Shown: one piece after another, positions 57,976-64,000 of the stretch | Layout: every line of letters starts with the position of its first letter | Position numbering within the stretch: the stretch's first letter is position 1 | Assembly: GCF_000004195.4 (NCBI RefSeq) | Contig: NC_030679.2 | Span: forward strand, 145,950,243-146,014,242 | DNA length: 64,000 bases | From: Xenopus tropicalis | Taxonomy: Eukaryota > Chordata > Amphibia > Anura > Pipidae | Direction: 5' to 3' | The notes under the pieces: model-generated | Told to the model about the DNA's origin: nothing | Database searches by the model: none | Seen by the model: the letters and a program-made list of their open reading frames with translations, nothing else | Position numbers and translations under genes: made by a program

Positions 57976-58188
57976 TTCAGCATGTTGGCCTTCCTCAGTG
58001 TGTGGGTGTACTTTATCCCAGCCTCTCTCAGTGCCCAGGGCAAGTATACTGTTGCCATGGAGATCTTTGCCATTCTGACTTCCAGTTGGGCCCTTGTGTT
58101 CTGCATGTTCCTCCCCAAATGTTTCATCATATTGTTCAGACCCAACATGAACTTGAGAGAAAATCTGATGGTAAAGACAGGAGTATGA
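57976..58188 (+). pseudogene. Stranded 3' end of a V2R last exon
   Basis: Starts abruptly inside TM6 ([17 protein letters not shown]) and runs through TM7 to NLMVKTGV and TGA at 58186-58188, followed by AATAAA at 58221. 57976-58153 repeats 56891-57068 with one base change (GAC/AAC, Asp to Asn). It has no acceptor or upstream exon, so it is not a gene. It is the original tail of D or of a sister copy. Confidence 0.93.
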
Positions 58189-58880
58189 AAGAAAAATCTA
58201 ATTTGTTAAACTATTCCTGTAATAAAATTATCTGAAGTGTCTATGAAACGATTAATTATTGCATCATCAGCCCAGTTCCACCAAAGGGATTAGGGGTAAT
58301 TTATTTCAGTGCAATTAAAGGGAAACTATCCCCCCAGAATGAATAAGTAACCAACAGAGAGTTTATGTTATGTTAAGTGGCCTATTAAAGAATCTCCCCA
58401 AACTGGAATATATATATCAGTAAATATTGCCCTTTTACATCCTTTCCCTTGAGCCGCCATTTAGTGATGGGCTGTGTGCTCCCTCAGAGATCAGCTGACA
58501 GGAAGTGACGCAGCTCTAACTGTAACAGGAAGTAGTGTGGGAGCAAAAGGCAGAACTCTACCCATTCATTGGCTGATGGGGCCTAGCATGTATGTGTGCC
58601 TTGGCTTGTTTGTGTGCACTGTGAATCCTATGATCCCAGGGGGCGGGGCTTAGTACTTAAAATGGCAGTTTCCTATTTAGGATTACCCAATGGCACATGC
58701 TGCTAAACAAGTATATTTATATGAAAATGGTTTATGTAGATAAAGCAGGGTTTTACATATGAGCTGTTTGAGTCCTTGTCCAGTTTGGTGATATGGCCTA
58801 TCAACTCCCCATTGGCTGTAGGTTTGGGACAAGGCACCCAAGCCCAACGGTTCAACTGGTGAGTTTATACTACTTGTATT
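58189..58880. other. D-E intergenic, gene-proximal part
   Basis: Poly(A) signal AATAAA 58221-58226, then the shared 3'-flank repeat (58315-58560) and the sequence common to all intergenic copies. Confidence 0.6.
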
Positions 58881-58889
58881 TCCATTGGG

Positions 58890-59066
58890 ATCATTTTCAT
58901 ATTGCCATAAATATCCACTGTACTTAACAAATAATGAAGGGCCATCTAATTAGTGCAGTTATGCAATTAGTGCCTGAGCCTGCCCAGGGCTGGGCCTCTG
59001 TGTATATTTACTGGAATATAAATGGTATAAATGCTTAGCAAGAGACAGAGCACGGACCCAGACAGA
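58890..59066 (+). promoter_or_regulatory. Putative promoter of gene E, two TATA boxes
   Basis: TATAAAT at 59017-59023 and 59026-59032, ATG at 59067. Same block as B-D. Confidence 0.55.
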
Positions 59067-59071
59067 ATGAG
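59067..59071 (+). CDS. Gene E exon 1, proposed ATGAG
   Basis: ATG AG|GTAAGG, 3.2 kb before exon 2. Spliced start MRVTAYLYRTFW. Confidence 0.5.
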
Positions 59072-62000
59072 GTAAGGAACAAGTAATGTCTGTGTATTGG
59101 CAGGGAATGTATCCCCCCCCCCATGGCTGTAGGAAGGCCGGAGGGAAATGAAGAGAAAGCTGTGTGTGTATGGGGATAGGGGAAGAACAAGAAGGACACT
59201 GATGCTTATTCTGTACCTGTATTTGATCAGAAATGCAATATACAGTGTATATACCTGCCAATAACAATCTATAGGAAATAATAATTATGGAAACAAAGGA
59301 AAAAATTGAGATATATAATAATGGTGATTTTCCTCCTCTCTAGTCAAAAAATGCATTTGTCTTTTTGTGCCCATGAACAGTTTGATTTTGTTACATTACA
59401 GGAGGGAAAAATCAACTTAATGATTTTTTTCAGGCTTAACCATCATTCTACAATTAGTCAACAAGTTATTCAGTGAAATAAACAACCATTTATTGGCTCA
59501 AAATTTAAACAAACAATTCAAAAAGCATACTATACCAAACAGTGGAAAGGTACATCCCAGGGCCCCATGGTGCCCACTCTCCTAACGCGTTTTGCACCAT
59601 TGGGTGCTTCATCAGCTTGTTGACTAATTGTATACTGATTCAGGACCTATCAGTGGGCTATAACTTAGGTTCTCTTTCTTAATCTATTTTCTTATTATTT
59701 GTTATTCTGCATGAGAAGGATCTGGATGGGAACATGAGGGAGTGATTAGTAGAACTAATGAGGTGCAGAGCAGGAATATCAGAGAGGAATGGGGGGTAGA
59801 AGGTGTCCAGGAAGTTGCAAAGTGCAAGAACTGGCACTATCTGGCTTGGATTCTAGAATTCCAGCATTATTTTCCTCTTCTCAATACTTTCTTGTGCTGT
59901 TATATAGGTGCAGATGTTGAGCCTGTCTATAAATCTCACCAGGTTGCATTTGAGTCTGGATTATCACGGGTATGGGCATTCTGGGACACACCTCTGTTAC
60001 AGCTCATTAGGGGGCCCATTAACTAAAGGTCTCAATTCAATTTCACAATAAGTTATTTTCGGGGAAAAAAAACACGTCAAAACTGTGACAAATCCAAAAA
60101 GTGAAAATACGCCTAAATCTAAAAGCGGTCGAGATCGTTTAGAAGTCAGCGGCAGATTTTTCTTTTTCAGTTGACTAATCATTTTTTTGCGTCGTGGTTT
60201 TAGAGGTTTTCGGGGGATTTTGATGTCTTTTGCATTTTCTTCTTTAGAAAGGCTGTTTTAATAAATCACTTTGGCATGGCGGTTTTAAAGAAAATTAGTC
60301 TTTCTGTGGTTTCAACAACATGTAGAACCACAAAAATGAGAATGTTGATAAATGGGTCTCTAAGGGGCACATTCAGTAAAATCCAGATCTTTGGGGGCTC
60401 AAAACACGATATGGTAAAAATTCGGAGTAACCGCGATAATTTCTGATGTTCTAAAATGTCAAGAAAATGCTTTTATGGGCGTATGAAAATTTCGTAATTG
60501 CGCTCCGAAAGTAATGATTTTTTTGTGCCAAAAAGTTCGTTAAGCCACAAAAACCTTTCTGGCTTTGGAAGCCTCCATAGGACTCAATGGTAGTCGACAG
60601 ATCAAACCTGGCAAAAAGATTGTCCCGAGGGACGTGTAACCAAAGCATTAACGAATTCTGAAATGTTCGTATTTTTTGCGCAAAGTACAATTTTTTTTGT
60701 ACGTTAACAAACGTTTAACATTCCGAAATGTTCTATCAGTTAGAAAAAAGTGAGAAAAATATCAAATTATCTCAAAATTGTTTAGTAAATGGGCCCCTAA
60801 GTGTTGGATTTTACATACTGAACATTCTGTGCCAGCCCAAAACACAACTATTAGTAAACCAGAGGTGTAACTTGGACACGTTGGGCCCCCTGCAAAGAAA
60901 TTTTTTGATGGAGCCTGAAGTGACCAGTCCCTGTTCCCCTCCAGGCCCATGTCTCTGTTAAAAAGGTAGGGGAGGGGCCGGGGAGGGGGGACTACAATAC
61001 AATACAACAGTGCTGTCCAACTGGTGACCCCCCTCTGTGTGGCCCCCCACCTGTCTGGCTGCTTTGATGGCTTACTCTTGTGTAAGCTTTAAATGGTATC
61101 TGTACTGTGATTAACTGCCCCCCCTGCATTGCTCACACCTCAGATTCAGGCTGTAATCCCTCTGTATTGTTTAAATATGTAATTCCCTGTGTTGTTCACA
61201 CCTTTTAATCTCTGCATTGTTCAACCCCTGCAGTGTTCACACCTCAGGCTCAGGCTGTAATCACCCCCATTGTTCCCCTGTTCACACCTCAGGAGTAGTA
61301 GAAACCCACAAATAATCCCTGCATACTACAAAAAGAACATATACTGAGGTGGTACTGCAATTAAAAAGTTTTTTAATATATAGTTATTGTGCAGAATGTA
61401 GGAGTAGTGCCAGCATTGTGTCACTGTAGGCTGCCTGTGTGTGCCATACACACAGGCAGCATAGGGCAAGCAGAGTATGGCACACACAGGCAGGGTAGGG
61501 AAGGCAGAGTATGGCACACACAGGCCAAGTTTGGCACAAACCAGCCAAGAATGGCACACACAGTGAAAGTATGGCACATGCAGGCAGGGTAGGGAAGGCA
61601 GAGTATGGCACACACAGGCAGGGTAGGGAAGGCAGAGTATGGCACACACAGGCCAAGTTTGGCACAAACCAGCCAAGAATGGCACACACAGTGAAAGTAT
61701 GGCACACGCAGGCAGGGTAGGGAAGGCAGAGTATGGCACACACAGGCAGGGTAGGGAAGGCAGAGTATGGCACACACAGGCAGGGTAGGGCAGGCAGAGT
61801 ATGGCACACACAGGCCAAGTATGGCACAAACCAGCCAAGAATGGCACACACAGTGAAAGTATGGCACGCAGGCAGGGTAGGGCAGGCAGAGTATGGCACA
61901 CACAGGCAGGGTAGGGAAGGCAGAGTATGGCACACACAAAGGCAGGGTAGGGCAGGCAGAGTATGGCACACAGGCAGGGTAGGGCAGGCAGAGTATGGCA

Positions 62001-64000
62001 GGTTTTTGCTGTACTACAACCATTAATATGGGTATGGTCATGTGATAACATGGGTGTGGTTTCAAGTGGGTGCGGTTTCAAAAAGGGGAGTGGTCAAAAC
62101 TGGCTTCCATTATCGGCCCTCCACCACGTAGGTCGGAAAAATTCCGGCCCTCGGTACAACAGAAGTTGGACAGCACTGCAATACAAAATAGCTCTAGCAA
62201 TGTATATACAGTGACTTGTCGTTACAGGGTGACAGCCTATCTATACAGAACTTTTTGGCAGCTAATCCTCACATACCACATTCCTGTCTCCTGTTCTGAC
62301 TTGGGACCACAAGGGATTCTGGTTCCTGGAGATATTTTAGTAGGTGCAGTGATTCCCATTCATACTGATATTTTGTACAGAAAGGTGACGTTTCAGGAGA
62401 AACCAACATCAGACATTTGTACCACGTAAGTTATTTCCTCAATTATACCGTTGCACCGTTACTACATCCTTGTAATGCCTTAATATTATTGGTTCTTTTG
62501 CTTCAACTCTAGCCTAGAATCCATTTGGTTTAGAGGACTCTCTTTGCCCAGTGTGTTCCTTTATTTAGACCAGGGGTCCCCAATTTTTCTTACTCGTGAA
62601 CCACAGTCAAATGTAAAAAGACTTGGAGAGCAACGCAAGCACCACAAGAGTTCATGGAGGAGCCAAATAAGGGCTGTGATTGGCTATTAGGACCTCTATG
62701 CACCCTATCAGCTTACAGGGGCTTTATTTGGTAGGAAATCTTGTTTTTATTCAACCAAAACTTGCCCCAAAGTCAGGAATTCAAAAAGAACTACCTGGTT
62801 TGGGGGCACTGAGAGCAACATCCAAGGGGTTGGGGAGCATCATGTTGCCCCCGAGCCATTGGTTGGGGATCACTGAGAGATCACTATCACACTGCTGTGA
62901 CATTGCTTAGATTGTAACATTTACTCCATCTATATTTAGTAGTGATAAAAATAAGCAGATGGACTGAGCAATGTAAAAATTAAACTTACTTTGATGCTCT
63001 TAGTAGGAACCACCCAAGACCACTGCCCATAGTAACAATTATTTAGTGCTTATGAAGAAGAAACCACTGGATGTGGGGGTATTGGAAATACCCTGTGCTC
63101 GGTTTTTAGCCTGTGCCTTAATTTATGTGATATTTTCTACTCTTTTTACTGTCAAGGTTTCTACTTCAGTTCTACCAGCAGTTGCAAGCCTTGAGGTATG
63201 CAGTGGAAGAGATCAACAGGAGTTCCGACATTCTCCCAAACGCTACCCTAGGTTTCTATGCTTATGATTCTTGTGCGGCAATGAGAAATGAGTTGCAAGG
63301 GACTCTCTGGATGCTGACCGGCCTGAGCCAGGAGATACCAAATTACTGCTGCCGGGAAAGTCCTCCACTGTCTGCAATCATTGGGCACTCAAAATCCTCC
63401 TTTTCCATGTTAATGGCACATATCTTGGGACTATACAGATTTCCACAGGTAGGAATTGCTAGAAGATGCATATGGAAGAAAGCTGGTAAGAATGATTAGG
63501 CAGGGTGGTTGGCTAAGTAAAGTATTTCTTAAGAAGTTATGGATAGTGATGGGCGAAAAGTTCGCCAGGCATGGATTCGCGGCGAATTTCCGCGTTTCGC
63601 CATTGGCGGATTGTTTCGCGAAACGGATGAAAAATTTCGCAGCGGAAAAATTCGCCGCACGTCCAAAAATTGAAACAATAGCGCGCGACAAAATAATAGA
63701 CGCGGGCGACGAAACAAGAGCCGCGCGACGAAACAAGAGCCGCGGGCGACAAAACAATATCCGCGCGCGACGAAACAATAGCTGTGCGACAAAATAATAG
63801 CTGCGGGCGACGAAATAATATCCGCGCGACAAAACAATAGCCGCGGGCGACGAAACAAGAGCCGCGGGTGACGAAACAAGAGCCACGCGCGACGAAATAA
63901 TAGCCGCACGACAAAACAATAGCCCCGGGCGACGAAACAAGAGCCGCGCGACGAAACAAGAGCTGCGGGTGATGAAACAAGAGCCGAGCGCGACGAAATA
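59067..64000 (+). CDS. V2R gene E, 3' truncated by window edge
   Basis: Proposed ATGAG 59067-59071, then 62228-62425 and 63157-63448. The frame is open and carries the same signatures as B-D. Exon 2 is 198 nt, lacking two codons (SCSDLGPQG for SCSDGNLGPQG). The rest lies beyond the window. A MITE with a GC-rich tandem array sits in intron 3 at the edge. Confidence 0.9.
59445..60361. repeat. Gene E intron 1: SINE-like repeat and shared MITE
   Basis: SINE-like element about 59445-59705 (CATTGGGTGCTTCATCAGC), shared block, then the GGGCCCATTAACTAA MITE (about 60006-60361). Confidence 0.6.
60362..60799. mobile_element. MITE with AAGGGGCACATTCAGTAA ends, unexpanded copy
   Basis: Ortholog of 30403-30861 and 47756-48194. 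Confidence 0.65.
61008..62178. mobile_element. hAT-type transposon, CAGTGCTGTCCAACT ends, with 34-bp array
   Basis: CAGTGCTGTCCAAC ... GTTGGACAGCACTG, 1171 bp, flanked by CAATACAA at 61000-61007 and 62179-62186. C and D keep the empty ACAATACAATACAAAATAGC. The ends resemble hAT-Charlie elements. No transposase frame is seen. Confidence 0.88.
61440..61998. repeat. 34-bp minisatellite with higher-order pattern
   Basis: Unit GTATGGCACACACAGGCAGG then GTAGGGAAGGCAGA. Interspersed are shorter variants (GGCCAAGT, CCAGCCAAGA, CAGTGAAA) that recur as a block about every 128-162 bp. A 251-codon minus-strand frame through it is an artefact. Confidence 0.92.
62228..62425 (+). CDS. Gene E exon 2, N-terminus
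   Basis: 198 nt, acceptor GTTACAG|G, donor ACC AC|GTAAGT. Two codons (Gly-Asn) missing before LGPQG; otherwise as D. Confidence 0.87.
62571..62875. mobile_element. hAT-like MITE in gene E intron 2
   Basis: CAGGGGTCCCCAATTTTTCT ... GGTTGGGGATCACTG, ortholog of 31453-31758. Confidence 0.68.
63157..63448 (+). CDS. Gene E exon 3, first lobe of ligand domain
   Basis: 292 nt, acceptor GTCAAG|G, donor CAG|GTAGGA. QALRYAVEEINRSSDILPN, IPNYCCRESPPLSAIIGHSK, LGLYRFPQ. Confidence 0.95.
63546..64000 (-). mobile_element. hAT-type MITE with 18-20-bp GC-rich array, cut by window end
   Basis: Starts TAGTGATGGGCGAAAAGTTC; the GGATTCGCGGCGAATTTCCG landmark follows. From 63672 the array GACGAAACAAGAGCCGCGGG runs off the window. 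It is absent at this place in C and D, where GAAGTTATGGAGTT continues. Confidence 0.85.

Noticed and set aside
57982..58188. Stranded V2R 3' end as a small gene
   Set aside because: It starts within TM6 with no acceptor or promoter; it is a recombination remnant.
61326..62081. Minus-strand open frame of 251 codons rich in Cys, Leu and Pro
   Set aside because: It runs through the 34-bp minisatellite in overlapping frames on both strands; the repeat period explains it.

Overview
The window is eukaryotic nuclear DNA from an amphibian, almost certainly Xenopus (X. tropicalis or a close relative). This rests on split genes with GT-AG introns, a tandem cluster of vomeronasal type-2 receptor (V2R, class C GPCR) genes of the kind greatly expanded in Xenopus, and dense packing with Xenopus-style MITEs and minisatellites. 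There are no operons, CRISPR arrays, or recognisable tRNA or rRNA genes.

Five V2R genes (called A to E here) lie head to tail on the + strand. A (1-8828) enters from the left and lacks its first exons. B (10672-26225), C (27173-45217) and D (46164-57109) are complete and open. E (59067-64000) runs off the right edge after its ligand-domain entry exon. Exon lengths are rigidly conserved: 204, 292, 825, 228, 124 and 905 nt. They encode the N-terminus, the Venus-flytrap ligand domain (three exons), the nine-cysteine linker, and the seven-helix domain with C-tail. None of the large N-terminal exons has an in-frame ATG. In front of B, C, D and E, however, a conserved double TATA block is followed by ATGAG and a GTAAGG donor. 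This gives exactly the missing start and phase, so a 5-nt coding first exon is proposed; B and C then encode 860 residues and D 862.

The copies are recent duplicates: intergenic DNA, introns and even old MITEs are shared. Paralogous empty sites therefore show the borders and target-site duplications of later insertions. Seen this way are hAT-type elements (8-bp duplications), piggyBac-type elements (TTAA), a TA-flanked element, a Harbinger-like element (TTA), a solo LTR (5 bp), an L2-type LINE 3' end and a retroposed poly(A) sequence with a 16-bp duplication. Intron 4 of C (numbering the 5-nt exon as exon 1) holds the deepest nest: a hAT MITE split by a piggyBac-like element, itself split by another hAT MITE and a solo LTR.

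The main unusual points are: (1) the putative ATGAG micro-exon; (2) the last exon of D, which switches to a different C-tail and poly(A) signal, with its original 3' end stranded about 0.9 kb downstream; (3) the mosaic of A, with a divergent ligand domain joined to a nearly identical seven-helix exon; (4) most minisatellites (20, 21, 34, 52, 113 and about 390 bp units) sitting inside DNA transposons; and (5) amino-acid differences among B, C and D clustering just after the ligand-contact SE(A/G)W motif.
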